Assembly (NCBI RefSeq): GCF_900142755.1
Contig: NZ_FRCA01000007.1
Coordinates: 204,251 to 268,250, forward strand
From: Halomonas cupida
GTDB lineage: Bacteria; Pseudomonadota; Gammaproteobacteria; Pseudomonadales; Halomonadaceae
Reading direction: 5' to 3'
DNA length: 64,000 bases
A program made the translations under genes and the position numbers. Shown here one piece after another: positions 17,701-26,270 of the stretch. The notes below the pieces were generated by a model that was not told the origin of the DNA, did no database searches, and saw only the letters and a list, made by a program, of their open reading frames with translations. Numbering within the stretch: position 1 is the stretch's first letter; each line of letters starts with the position of its first letter.

Positions 17701-18255
17701 GTCATGGATACAGTACTTGGCGGCTTGATGATCAAGCGTGGTGCCGACAGCGGTGATGGTGCCACCATCGCCCAGGGTTCGATAACCGTGGCAGCAGGAG
17801 CCTTCGGCCTGGCCGGAGGTGGCTCGGCGATGGCAGCGCTACGCGGCATCAGTTTTGCCCGCGCCGCCACCGGCCCACTGTTCTGGGTCAGCGCCGGCCT
17901 GACTCTAGCGACGCTCCCCTTCACCATCGTTCAGGACATCAAGTACAACAATGCTCTGGATGCCCATCGCAACGATCTTGATGATCTATTCGCCTCCCTC
18001 GACGAGGATGGCCTGCTTCAGGAAGACGGGCTCGAGAAATACAACTTCCTTGATGCCTACATGTACAGCTACGGTCAGCGCGATGCCCCCGAAGACACGA
18101 GCATCTTCGATTATCGCAGTGAAGAATATGAGTTCTATACCGAGGAGGGCCACCTGCCCGATCCGGTATGGGATGATCTCGAGCACGAGGATTACGCCGG
18201 TGACGGCAGCAACCTCGATACACAGATGGACAAAGGCTCGACGGTCGGTTCTTGA
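14704..18255 (+). CDS. Large modular protein resembling type III translocon/HrpK-NolX family
   Basis: 1183 acidic residues without a signal peptide. Residues 47-492 hold four related modules in an A-B-A-B arrangement (about 47-160, 168-260, 277-390, 398-492). Each starts NYENxLN/SYEDNLNALA-like and ends with GYWxRHGG; A modules share RTVAPLTGDA, B modules TGTRNILHLDSSDTLSQLY. The middle is helical and polar. Residues about 830-920 include NGEITRNDIDNLL and GALGSTGGLISLASGIYQLA. The C-terminal part (about 985-1080) has three hydrophobic segments, then an acidic tail. This layout resembles NolX/HrpF/HrpK translocon proteins. AGGAGG precedes the ATG. No secretion or chaperone genes lie nearby, so this is an orphan; the assignment is tentative. 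Confidence 0.5.
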   Translation: MRVDPQANPTELSLTRNNAAFTTALGLAKQVADNDTSTTSLILGNDNYENLLNSLASHLADGINTDKRTVAPLTGDAATQFQQLVTAELDAQRARGETPNLESAIDNAKTALFDRIGHALSNSGRDTEAGLDVFEGYWNRHGGSDAAVDAGYDAYDDFLADTTLIDNPSYEDNLNALASALAGGTLTGTRNILHLDSSDTLSQLYRNLIKDKLDQGADTEEARNQVNEDLRNRLDGAGGDDVVDIFDGYWSRHGGEEDAEELAEETWLANRDDADIAYDNTLNSLVDDMADGINIDDRTVAPLTGDAGDKFSQLVEYELNQQRERGETPDLQTAIDDAKDALFGRLGNGLTNVGKDSEAGLDVFEGYWNRHGGNDAAVSAGYSAYDDFLSYTTQLDNPSYEDNLNALASAMAGGTLTGTRNILHLDSSDTLSQLYQNLINIKKSEGVDPSEAVTQVNDDLRSRIGNAAGEDGDAVVDVFDGYWKRHGGADDAQRLTDHSELDTLRRDHDLPPISELDIQSMETSEADPDDSSRNLTVSELTWQNLINDWKQGIEDGSIAKDDERAQFYRALRAQGALDNGLDMTVLDISSGQNLANATGDDLSAIIDGGKLDERLGELFVSDAVQKDYQSAQTDAIDKVANKDEIADSLEEMAFSEEYVKYIGDLRESGQGELAEADISRTYSALAALFPATEDSDKAAEFAQGLQLDASIIDLDHLIENPDQINDANTATATQDVVKMVLTALKRAGVDIPRRTVESIDKFVNEYLNDQQTAKNFGKALQQLGDIFQKNGEITRNDIDNLLKKDVYKALNEKTNGGMLSVISTLNSNGALGSTGGLISLASGIYQLAGKGGTLADTPEERVAIAKEMIAFFGASQHFVTLGSNIYDKARGTNVNAMLGLDKTLPEIWGNDKASGSPFTDEKGLQFVKNMEKIIDEAPIADREKLSQKLDLSEEETRKIVDGMKDGYASRPGLPDATTTTRTISSFLRILDAGANITTGVMDTVLGGLMIKRGADSGDGATIAQGSITVAAGAFGLAGGGSAMAALRGISFARAATGPLFWVSAGLTLATLPFTIVQDIKYNNALDAHRNDLDDLFASLDEDGLLQEDGLEKYNFLDAYMYSYGQRDAPEDTSIFDYRSEEYEFYTEEGHLPDPVWDDLEHEDYAGDGSNLDTQMDKGSTVGS

Positions 18256-18264
18256 GCCGACTAT

Positions 18265-18285
18265 CGGTGGCCGGGACGGCTACCG
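18265..18285. terminator. Weak hairpin between convergent genes
   Basis: CGGTGGCC (18265-18272) pairs with GGCTACCG (18278-18285) with one G-T pair, ten bases after the large gene's stop. There is no T-run. Confidence 0.35.
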
Positions 18286-18437
18286 AAACCGATTCCGAGC
18301 GGACAGGAAATTGCTCGTTGGCCTCTCATCAACGCGGTTTACAGCGCCGCATGACGTCGAGCTGATTTACGAGACCTCCTCTACTATCGGCATCCGCGGT
18401 CTCACCTCAACCGAACTCGGCACCAGTTGGCGGCCGC

Positions 18438-19313
18438 TCACTCTCCAAGCTCTAGGATGATAAAGGCCTCCATGGCCTGGGCAGCCGGCGACAGACTACG
18501 CCGTCGCGGCTTGAGCAAACCGAGTTCGCGCTCAACGTGGGGGGTGGCCAAAGGTACGAAACGTAACCGTTCATACTCCTCGGGAAAGGCCAGGCGCGGC
18601 AGTGTGGTGATGCCTATGCCCGCTACCAGCATGGCGGTCAATGAGATCATGTTGGAAATATAGAAGTCACTCTGGGCCAGCAGCAGCTCGGCCTCGGTGC
18701 CCTCGAGTAGCCGCGAGGTGCCATTACGGATCAGTGCCTGTCCCTGCAGTTCCTGCCAGTCCAGTGCCTCTCGGCCAGCAAAAGGATGGTCGTCACGACA
18801 GACCACCCCAATGGCGTCGCGCATCAAGGGCTGGAAGTCCAGTTCCTCATCCACCTGCCACAGGCTGGTCAGTCCTAGATCCACCTCACCGGCGCTTACC
18901 AGCCGGCTGACGAAGTCGGCGGTACCATCATGGAGGCTGACCTTCAGGTCAGGGTAGTGCTGAATGAAATTCGACAACAGCCGCGGCATCAGACGGCTGG
19001 CCACCGAAGGCACCGCGGCCATATCAATATGTCCGGCACGCTTCTCCACCTGGGTAACCAGATCCCTGCTCAGACGATCATGCTGGATAATCAGCTCACG
19101 GAAACGTGGCAGGCAGTATGTTCCGAAGGGCGTCAGCATCGCCTTTCCCCCCTTTTCGAAGATCGGTTCGCCCAAGCGCTGCTCCAGTTCACGGACGGCC
19201 ATGGATAGTGCTGGCTGAGTGCGATGCAGATGACGGGCTGCAGCATGGAAGCCACCTTCATCGACGATGGCCAGCACATAGCGCAGGGGTTGGATCTTGA
19301 GTTCGGGCAGCAT
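18438..19313 (-). CDS. LysR-family regulator of the divergent betaine-like catabolic operon
   Basis: 291 residues. The N-terminal winged HTH contains DEGGFHAAARHLHRTQPALS and MAVRELEQRLGEPIFEK; an effector-binding domain follows. It is transcribed away from the aldehyde dehydrogenase at 19431 with a 117-bp AT-rich spacer that holds a GATAA-N7-TTATC dyad. This divergent layout is typical of a LysR activator of the neighbouring operon. The inducer is probably the substrate of that operon. Confidence 0.9.
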   Translation of the reverse strand: MLPELKIQPLRYVLAIVDEGGFHAAARHLHRTQPALSMAVRELEQRLGEPIFEKGGKAMLTPFGTYCLPRFRELIIQHDRLSRDLVTQVEKRAGHIDMAAVPSVASRLMPRLLSNFIQHYPDLKVSLHDGTADFVSRLVSAGEVDLGLTSLWQVDEELDFQPLMRDAIGVVCRDDHPFAGREALDWQELQGQALIRNGTSRLLEGTEAELLLAQSDFYISNMISLTAMLVAGIGITTLPRLAFPEEYERLRFVPLATPHVERELGLLKPRRRSLSPAAQAMEAFIILELGE

Positions 19314-19337
19314 GATATCTTCTCGACACCTTACAAC

Positions 19338-19354
19338 GATAAAACAACCTTATC
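19338..19354. promoter_or_regulatory. Candidate LysR operator dyad
   Basis: GATAA-AACAACC-TTATC is a perfect 5-bp-arm inverted repeat in the AT-rich spacer between the divergent LysR gene (19313) and aldehyde dehydrogenase (19431). Its size and position fit a LysR recognition site. Confidence 0.45.
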
Positions 19355-19430
19355 ATTTTATATTTATTATTGATTATCCTTATCTTAAATCTTCGCCCAG
19401 GATGACGACAACGTCTCAAAGGAGGTTTCC

Positions 19431-20870
19431 ATGTCCCACGTTCACGCTCTCTACATCGACGACACTTGGGTCGCCGGCAAGGACAGCATCACTAACGTCA
19501 ACCCTTCAGACACCAGCGACGTGGTCGGCACCTATGCCCAAGCGAGCGTTGAACAGGTCGGCCAAGCGATCGCCGCCGCCAGGCGTGGCTTCACTGAATG
19601 GCGTCAGAGCAGCCTGGAAAGCCGCTATAGCGTGCTGATGGCTATCAGCGACGAATTGATCGCACGCAAGGAGGAACTCGGTGAGTTGCTCTGTCGCGAA
19701 GAAGGCAAAACCCGAGTAGAGGGCGTCGGCGAAGTTTATCGCTCCGCGCAGTTCTTCCACTACTACGCCGCCGAAGTACTGCGTCAGATCGACGAGCGTA
19801 TCGACTCCGTACGGCCAGGCGTCGAAGTCGATACTCGCCGCGAGCCGGTGGGTGTGGTGGGCGTCATCAGTCCCTGGAACTTCCCCATGGCCACCGCAGT
19901 GTGGAAGATCGCCCCAGCTCTGGCTTTCGGCAACGCAGTGGTTTTCAAACCCGCTAACCTGGTCCCTGCCAGTGCTTGGGCCCTAACCGAAATAATCAGC
20001 CGCCAAGCGCTCCCAGCCGGAACCTTCAACCTGCTGATGGGTCCAGGCAGTAGCGTCGGCGATGCGCTTATTTCGAGCCCCGAGATCGATGCCTTGAGCT
20101 TCACTGGCTCTCTGGATGTAGGGCGCCGTGTGGCCGCCGCTACCGCCGGCAACCTGGTCAAGTGCCAACTGGAGATGGGGTCCAAGAATGCCCTGATCGT
20201 CGCCGACGATGCTGACCTGGATCTAGCCGTGGAAGCCGCCTTCGCCGGCGCCTACTCAAGCACCGGACAGAAGTGCACAGCGTCCTCACGACTGATCGTC
20301 ACCGAGGCAGTCCACGACGCCTTCCTCGAGAAACTGATCGCCAAACTGAGGACTGTACGTGTCGGCCACGCGCTGGAAGAAGATGTGCATATCGGTCCCG
20401 TCGTAGATGCCCGTCAACTGGAGTCCAACCTCGTCTGGGTGGAACGTGCGAAAGCCGATGGTGGCACCCTCGCCTTCGGTGGAGAACGCCTGAAACGCAA
20501 CACAGATGGCTTCTTCATGGCACCCACGCTGTTCGTGGGTACCACCAACGACATGGCAATCAACCGTGAGGAAATCTTTGGACCAATCGCCTGCGTGATC
20601 AAGGTACGTGACTATGAGCAAGCCATCGCAACCCTCAACGACACCAATTTCGGCCTGACCGCTGGCATTATCACCAACTCCCTCAAACTCACCAGTGACT
20701 TCAAGGCACGCGCCGAAACTGGCTGTGTGATGGTCAACCTTGCCACTGCCGGTACCGACTATCACGTCCCCTTCGGTGGCCGCAAGGACTCCAGCTTCGG
20801 CCCTCGTGAGCAGGGACGTTATGCCCGCGAATTCTACACCGTGGTCAAGACCTGTTACACCAAGGCCTGA
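19431..20870 (+). CDS. Aldehyde dehydrogenase (alpha-ketoglutaric semialdehyde dehydrogenase-like)
   Basis: 479 residues; oxidises an aldehyde with NAD(P)+. Visible motifs: ISPWNFPMATAVWKIAPAL, GNAVVFKPANLVP, LEMGSKNALIV with the general base Glu248, and STGQKCTASSRLIV with nucleophile Cys282. The NALIVADDADLDLAVEAA and GQKCTASSR style recalls 2,5-dioxovalerate (KGSA) dehydrogenases, but the substrate is unproven. AAAGGAGG stands before the ATG. First gene of a six-gene operon; the next gene starts 11 bases later. Likely induced through the divergent LysR protein. Confidence 0.9.
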   Translation: MSHVHALYIDDTWVAGKDSITNVNPSDTSDVVGTYAQASVEQVGQAIAAARRGFTEWRQSSLESRYSVLMAISDELIARKEELGELLCREEGKTRVEGVGEVYRSAQFFHYYAAEVLRQIDERIDSVRPGVEVDTRREPVGVVGVISPWNFPMATAVWKIAPALAFGNAVVFKPANLVPASAWALTEIISRQALPAGTFNLLMGPGSSVGDALISSPEIDALSFTGSLDVGRRVAAATAGNLVKCQLEMGSKNALIVADDADLDLAVEAAFAGAYSSTGQKCTASSRLIVTEAVHDAFLEKLIAKLRTVRVGHALEEDVHIGPVVDARQLESNLVWVERAKADGGTLAFGGERLKRNTDGFFMAPTLFVGTTNDMAINREEIFGPIACVIKVRDYEQAIATLNDTNFGLTAGIITNSLKLTSDFKARAETGCVMVNLATAGTDYHVPFGGRKDSSFGPREQGRYAREFYTVVKTCYTKA

Positions 20871-20881
20871 GGAGGCATGTC

Positions 20882-21892
20882 ATGTCCCGAGAAATGTTGA
20901 CGATTGATGGCCTGCAGTACTCCAACTGGTCACGGGATATCTTCGAGCAGATGCGCGAAGGTGGTCTGGATGCCGTTCACGCCACTCTCGTCTATCACGA
21001 AACCACCCGCGAGACGCTATCACGACTGGGTGAGTGGAACCGGCGCTTCGAAGCCCACGCTGACCTGATCATTCCGGTCCATCAACCCAGCGACATCGCT
21101 CGTGCTCGCTCATCCGGACGTATCGGAGTCTTCCTTGGAGCCCAGAACTGCTCGCCCATCGAGGACGACATCGACATGGTCGAGGTAATGCGCGACCTGG
21201 GCCTGATGATCATGCAGCTCACATACAATAACCAGAGCTTACTGGCCTGCGGCTGCTACGAGGCCGAGGATAGCGGTATCACCCGCTTCGGACGCCAAGT
21301 GATCCGCGAGATGAACCGGGTCGGCATGGTCATTGACATGTCCCACAGCGCTGAGCGCTCGACCCTCGAGGCCATTGAGCTATCCAGCCGTCCGGTGATT
21401 ATCTCTCATGCCAACCCTGCCACTTTTCACCCTGCCAAACGCAACAAGTCGGACAAAGTGCTCAAAGCCATCGCCGAGTGCAACGGCCTGCTGGGCTTCT
21501 CGGCCTATCCCTTCCACCTGCGCAACGGCCCAGACTGCACCCTCACGGAGTACTGCGAGATGATCGCACGCACCGCCGATCTGATGGGGGTGGAGCACTT
21601 GGCTATTGGCACCGACCTATGTCAAAACCAACCGACCTCGGTCCTCGACTGGATGCGCAACGGTCGGTGGTCCAAGGACATGGACTACGGCGAGGGTAGC
21701 GCATCCAACGCAGGCTGGCCGAGGCCACTTACCTGGCTCAAGGACAGCCGCGACCTCCCCAATCTGATCCAGGGTCTGCGCAACGTCGGCATGAACGAGG
21801 ACGAAGTGGCCGGGATCATGGGGTGCAATTGGGTCGCGTTGCTTGAACGCTCCGCCACGCCACAGGCCAGCAATACCGACTGGGCCGCCTGA
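20882..21892 (+). CDS. M19 (membrane/renal dipeptidase) family protein, variant metal site
   Basis: 336 residues of TIM-barrel M19 fold. DMSHSA (His155), IISHANP (His176) and IGTDL (Asp245) are present. The family's first ligand pair, normally HxD after DG, reads IDGLQYS here, and the usual bridging-Glu region reads FLGAQNC. The QNCSPIEDDIDMVEV and MQLTYNNQSLLACGCYE sequences mark a known subfamily found near quaternary-amine catabolism genes (recalled, not checked). Soluble; no signal peptide. GGAGG lies upstream, 11 bases after the aldehyde dehydrogenase stop. It may hydrolyse an amide in the pathway rather than a true dipeptide. Confidence 0.85.
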   Translation: MSREMLTIDGLQYSNWSRDIFEQMREGGLDAVHATLVYHETTRETLSRLGEWNRRFEAHADLIIPVHQPSDIARARSSGRIGVFLGAQNCSPIEDDIDMVEVMRDLGLMIMQLTYNNQSLLACGCYEAEDSGITRFGRQVIREMNRVGMVIDMSHSAERSTLEAIELSSRPVIISHANPATFHPAKRNKSDKVLKAIAECNGLLGFSAYPFHLRNGPDCTLTEYCEMIARTADLMGVEHLAIGTDLCQNQPTSVLDWMRNGRWSKDMDYGEGSASNAGWPRPLTWLKDSRDLPNLIQGLRNVGMNEDEVAGIMGCNWVALLERSATPQASNTDWAA

Positions 21893-21997
21893 GGCCCCCC
21901 GGCGTCACCCGAACCATAAGAACAGGCGGACGCCAACGGCCACCAATAACCACAACAAGCACCGCCCTGGCGGTGCAGCACGCCAGAGGTTTACGCC

Positions 21998-23629
21998 ATG
22001 ACCACACCCCGCAACGGCACCTCGTCACCATCACGCTCCTCTCCTGCAAATCCCCGGGATCTGTCCGCCGGCCAGTACCGGCTGGGCGACCCCGTCGTGC
22101 TCTGTCTTAGTGTCGGCTTTATCGTACTGTTCGTCGGCTTGTCGCTGTACGACATCGACGGCGTGGCAGGGGCCATAGGCGCAGGCTTCGCCTGGACCGC
22201 CAAGGCGCTCGGCAGCTATTTTCAGATCTTGCTGCTGCTCACCTTTTTTATCGCCCTGGGGCTAGTCGCCACCCCGGCAGCCAGTGCGCGCATCGGCAAC
22301 ACGCGCACGCCGGAGCTATCCACCTTCAAGTGGGTGTCGATCATCATGTGCACCTTGCTGGCAGGAGGCGGGGTGTTTTTCGCCGCTGGCGAGCCTATCT
22401 ACCACTTCGTGGTCACGCCGCCGGCCTTTTCCGCCGGCACAGAAATCGAGGCCGGCACCAATTCCGCCGTCGCCCCAGCCCTGGCCCAGTCATTCATGCA
22501 CTGGGGCTTTCTCGCCTGGGCGGTACTCGGCAGTCTGACCGCAGTGGTGCTATCCCACGCCCACTACGACAAGGGCCAGCCACTGCAGCCACGTACCCTG
22601 CTATACCCGGTGCTGGGTGAACGGGTGATGAAAGGGCCGCTGGGTGGCGTGGTCGATGCGTTGTGCGTGATCGCCGTGGTGGCCGGCACTGTCGGTCCCA
22701 TCGGATTTCTCGCCACCCAGGTTAGTTTCGGCCTGCATGAGCTGTTTGGCGTGGCCAATAACTACTTGACTCAGTTGCTTATCCTGATTGGTCTTGGCGC
22801 TGTCTACGTCACCTCGGCGGTCACCGGCATCGACAAGGGCATCCAGATCCTGTCGCGCTTCAACATCTTTCTGGCGCTGGCCATCGCGGTGGTGATCTTC
22901 GTATTTGGACCGACCCTGTTCATGGTCAACGCCTTCACCCAAGGCTTTGGAGAGTACCTGACATCTTTCTTTGCCATGTCGACGATGACCGCCCAGAGCG
23001 CCCCGGACTGGTGGATGCAGTGGTGGACGGCATTCTTCTTTGCATGGTTCATCGGCTATGGGCCGCTTATGGCGATCTTCGTTGCGCGCATCTCCAAGGG
23101 CCGCACCATTCGCCAGATGGTGCTCACCGTGGCGGTATTGGCGCCGGTGGCCACCGCCATCTGGTTCACCCTACTGGGCGGTTCTGGCATTTTCTTCCAA
23201 CTCACCGGGGTCATCGACCTGACCGAGGCGCTCAGCAACTTCCAGTTCGACGTAGCCACCCTGACCGTGGCCCAGGCCCTGCCCGGCGGCACCGGCATGG
23301 CGGCGGCGATCCTGGTACTGACCACCATCTTCGTCGCCACCACCGGTGACTCCATGAGCTACGCCATCGCCGTGGTCGGCGCCGGGCACGATGACCCGAG
23401 CCCGTTGGTCCGCGCCTTCTGGGGCATCGCCATGGCACTGATGGCGGCTATTCTCCTGTACATGGGATCGGGGCAGATCAGCGCCCTGCAACAGTTCATC
23501 GTAATCACCGCCATTCCGGTGTCGCTAGTACTGCTGCCGTCGCTGTGGACCGGCCCCCAGGCTGCCCTCGCCATGGCCCGCATCCAGGGCATAACCAGCC
23601 TGAAATCCAGCGTTCCGGGAGAAGCTTGA
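21998..23629 (+). CDS. BCCT-family betaine/carnitine/choline-type transporter with atypical binding motifs
   Basis: 543 residues and about twelve membrane segments. The TM4 motif reads HWGFLAWAVL (from His168): the two Trp of the betaine box are kept, but the usual Tyr is Leu. TM8 reads WTAFFFAWFIGYGP near residue 345, where glycine-betaine carriers have a Trp-rich WTxFYWAWW sequence; VARISKGRTIRQ follows as in the family. It should import a quaternary ammonium or related osmolyte with Na+ or H+. The altered aromatic residues argue against ordinary glycine betaine. It lies 105 bases after the M19 gene and one base before the next gene. Confidence 0.9.
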   Translation: MTTPRNGTSSPSRSSPANPRDLSAGQYRLGDPVVLCLSVGFIVLFVGLSLYDIDGVAGAIGAGFAWTAKALGSYFQILLLLTFFIALGLVATPAASARIGNTRTPELSTFKWVSIIMCTLLAGGGVFFAAGEPIYHFVVTPPAFSAGTEIEAGTNSAVAPALAQSFMHWGFLAWAVLGSLTAVVLSHAHYDKGQPLQPRTLLYPVLGERVMKGPLGGVVDALCVIAVVAGTVGPIGFLATQVSFGLHELFGVANNYLTQLLILIGLGAVYVTSAVTGIDKGIQILSRFNIFLALAIAVVIFVFGPTLFMVNAFTQGFGEYLTSFFAMSTMTAQSAPDWWMQWWTAFFFAWFIGYGPLMAIFVARISKGRTIRQMVLTVAVLAPVATAIWFTLLGGSGIFFQLTGVIDLTEALSNFQFDVATLTVAQALPGGTGMAAAILVLTTIFVATTGDSMSYAIAVVGAGHDDPSPLVRAFWGIAMALMAAILLYMGSGQISALQQFIVITAIPVSLVLLPSLWTGPQAALAMARIQGITSLKSSVPGEA

Positions 23630-23630
23630 G

Positions 23631-25421
23631 ATGAGACGCGAAGACCTGGCCAGTCGCCTGTCCGACATCGAACAACGCCTTCGCCTGCGCTCCCCCGATG
23701 AGGTGATGCAACTCGAACGCTTGGGCAGCCTGCACGCCAGCCGGCTAAGCTTCGTCCGCAGCCTGGTGCGCCAGATGGCGCGCCAGCGCTGGCAGATCAG
23801 TACTATCCGCTTCGATCTCGACGCTGAGGGTCATGGAATTGCCATCTATCGCCTGCAGACCCCATGGGCACGCTACCACGGGGTGATCTTCTCCCAGCCA
23901 CTGGATGATGCCGCTCGCTCCGACCGGGTGATTGCCGAGGCTTGGGATGCCACTTTCGGTGTAGTCGAGGGCGACGTGGACGACTCGCTGCTTGACCATA
24001 TGGCCGCCAATGTGCCTCTGCAGGAGGCTGGGCGCCAACATCCGCGCCTGCTGGTGCTGTCCCGGGCCAACCGCAGTCTCAGGAACTTCGCTGCCTTTCT
24101 CGATGCGCTAAGTGCCGGACGCCAGCCGGACCCGACGTGGCTCACCAGAGTCGGCTACCTGTATCGCACTACCGCGGTCTACGGTAACGGCAAATTCGGT
24201 ATCGCCGACTTCGATCGGCTCAAGCACAACCCAGACTTTCAGCGCCCCTTCTCGGCCCAGATGCTGGCCGTGTACCTACTGCGCCACTTTTCCATCGAGC
24301 AGATCGAGCATATGGCCCGGGCCAAAGCGCCGGGCAGGGCCGTCGCCATGGCAACGCCACTGCGTCGCTATCTCGGCATAGGCAACTCCACTGGGCTCGG
24401 CATGGCACCCTTTCTGATCAACCACCCGCAGTTGATCCAACGCTGGATCGAGAGCCGCGAGCAGGCGCTGGCCCAAGTCAGCGGTCAGGTGCCTGGCGAG
24501 CCGGACCGTCAGCGCCTACTGACACTGATCGCCCGGGCCGAACAACACATGGCCCAGACCGTGACCGAGGACACCAAGCAAAGTGCTCGAAACCGCGATA
24601 CCGCCAGCGCCCTGCCGGCGGTGCGCGCTTGGCTGGAGCAAGTGCCACTGACTGATGAGCTATGGCAGGAGTTGATCGACTGGAGCCGCCAGACCTTGAG
24701 TCTGGAGGCCCAGGAGCTGATCCACACCCTGCTGCTGGAGATCTACCCGAAGATCGTCGACCCCTTTGAGGACAGGATGGGCGTCAAGGAGAGCCTGGAA
24801 TTGACCCCGGACATGCCGCTGATAAGGCTCAAGCAGTCGATCGAAACCCACTACGACTGGGCCCTGCGCCACGACTTCGAAGATCCCGACGAGCGCTATT
24901 GGTTCTGGTATCGCTCAATGGAGAAGGAAGAACCGCGCTTGGGCGTGCGCGACGTAGAACCCGGTGCCGACCGCGAGTTGAAGCTCGCTATCGCTGCCCG
25001 AGTCGCCGACACCCATAAAGTCATTGATGACTTTCTCACCACCCATCCGCGGGCCTTGGTGGTGGAGTTTCTGATCCACCACCCACGTCACAAGGACATC
25101 ATCCGGCGTATCCAGAGCATGGCCGAAACGCCATTCGGAGAGATCCGCGCCAATCTATGGGCCCGGGATATGAAGCCGGTGCACATTTTGCGCACCAAGC
25201 TATCGTTCTTTGGTGCCAGCCGTTTCGACCCCAAGTCCGATCGCTGGGTGCGCATTACCCTGTTCCAGGGCGCGCCGCTGGTCGAGGAGCTCAACGCCAA
25301 GCCCTGCGACCTGATCGAATTCGACGACTGGAGCTTTCCACTGGAGCCAAGCCAAAGCGCTGAAGGTACGCTCAGCGAGGCCGGTGCCGTAACCCGCCAA
25401 TACGCCGGAGTCAGTACATGA
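23631..25421 (+). CDS. Uncharacterised 596-residue cytoplasmic protein
   Basis: No family recognised. Predicted soluble, mostly alpha-helical, with no signal peptide or membrane segment. Notable stretches: YGNGKFGIADFDRL near residue 186, YLGIGNSTGLGMAPFLINHP near 243-262, and a C-terminal FGEIRANLWARDMKPVHILR. The GIGNSTGLGMAPF block looks like a ligand or active-site loop, but I cannot name the fold. AGCTTGAG precedes the ATG, one base after the transporter stop, and its end overlaps the next ATG by four bases (ATGA). Tight coupling says it works in the same pathway, perhaps as the key unknown enzyme. Confidence 0.8.
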   Translation: MRREDLASRLSDIEQRLRLRSPDEVMQLERLGSLHASRLSFVRSLVRQMARQRWQISTIRFDLDAEGHGIAIYRLQTPWARYHGVIFSQPLDDAARSDRVIAEAWDATFGVVEGDVDDSLLDHMAANVPLQEAGRQHPRLLVLSRANRSLRNFAAFLDALSAGRQPDPTWLTRVGYLYRTTAVYGNGKFGIADFDRLKHNPDFQRPFSAQMLAVYLLRHFSIEQIEHMARAKAPGRAVAMATPLRRYLGIGNSTGLGMAPFLINHPQLIQRWIESREQALAQVSGQVPGEPDRQRLLTLIARAEQHMAQTVTEDTKQSARNRDTASALPAVRAWLEQVPLTDELWQELIDWSRQTLSLEAQELIHTLLLEIYPKIVDPFEDRMGVKESLELTPDMPLIRLKQSIETHYDWALRHDFEDPDERYWFWYRSMEKEEPRLGVRDVEPGADRELKLAIAARVADTHKVIDDFLTTHPRALVVEFLIHHPRHKDIIRRIQSMAETPFGEIRANLWARDMKPVHILRTKLSFFGASRFDPKSDRWVRITLFQGAPLVEELNAKPCDLIEFDDWSFPLEPSQSAEGTLSEAGAVTRQYAGVST

Positions 25422-26212
25422 AGGTGTCCTACAACGAACTCCAGGCACTCTGCCGCAAGGCCTTTCAGGCCATGGGCTTCGAAGAGGGAGACGCCAGCGA
25501 TGCCGCCGACATGGTAGCCTGGATGCAGCTTTACGAGCTCAGTGGGCTGACGGCACTAGGCCGCGGCCTCGACTTTCTGCTCGAGGATCAGGATGAGCGG
25601 GCGCCAGAGCTGATCTACTCGGATGGCGATCTGGCGGTGCTCGACAGTCACGGCGCAAGCGTGCTCAAGAGCTCAAGTCTGGCGCTGGAACTGGGCTTCG
25701 CCAAGGCTCGGGCACGGGGCCTTGCGGTGATCAAGATCCGCCACTGCCACAACCGCCAGTTGATTATGGGCTATCTGGCGCGACTGGCCGGACGCGGGAT
25801 GAACGTTACCGCCTTCTGGCGCAATGCCCAAGCCCCTGACAGCGGGAAGATGAACGATACCCCGCTGATCGAGCAGGTGGTGGGCTTTCGCGCTGGCAGT
25901 TCGGTGCCCGAGATCCGCGTCTACGCGGTGCACGAGGTCCCCGAGGAAAACGAACCCAACGACGGAGTAACACTGATCATGGCCAACCACGTGGACCTGC
26001 TGCCATCGCTGCGCTCCGAGTATCAGCTCGACCTGTTGGCCCGCCATCAGGAGTCCGACTTGCTGGCCTGTCGAGAGCGCGCCATGCAGCAAGGCATCGA
26101 GGTCGACGAAGGTCTTTGGGTACGCCTCAAGAGCTTGGCTACCCGGCTGCTGGTGGAGTCCACCGAAACCTCGCGCAGCGGGGCCGGAGCCGGGTCCAAC
26201 GACAACGACTGA
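25418..26212 (+). CDS. DUF3726-like protein, distantly Ldh2-like N-terminus
   Basis: 264 residues. The first ~50 (VSYNELQALCRKAFQAMGFE then DAADMVAWMQLYELSGLTAL) resemble DUF3726 and the start of the Ldh2/malate-lactate dehydrogenase fold, in which a His in the N-terminal region is catalytic. The canonical catalytic residues are not evident here, so enzymatic activity is uncertain. No membrane segment. The ATG overlaps the stop of the 596-residue gene by four bases, so the two proteins are probably made in fixed ratio and may form a complex. Confidence 0.65.
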   Translation: MKVSYNELQALCRKAFQAMGFEEGDASDAADMVAWMQLYELSGLTALGRGLDFLLEDQDERAPELIYSDGDLAVLDSHGASVLKSSSLALELGFAKARARGLAVIKIRHCHNRQLIMGYLARLAGRGMNVTAFWRNAQAPDSGKMNDTPLIEQVVGFRAGSSVPEIRVYAVHEVPEENEPNDGVTLIMANHVDLLPSLRSEYQLDLLARHQESDLLACRERAMQQGIEVDEGLWVRLKSLATRLLVESTETSRSGAGAGSNDND

Positions 26213-26270
26213 CGCTCGACTAAATCAAGCACCGTCTTTCTTCCCATGCTTCCATAACTGAGAATGCCCT

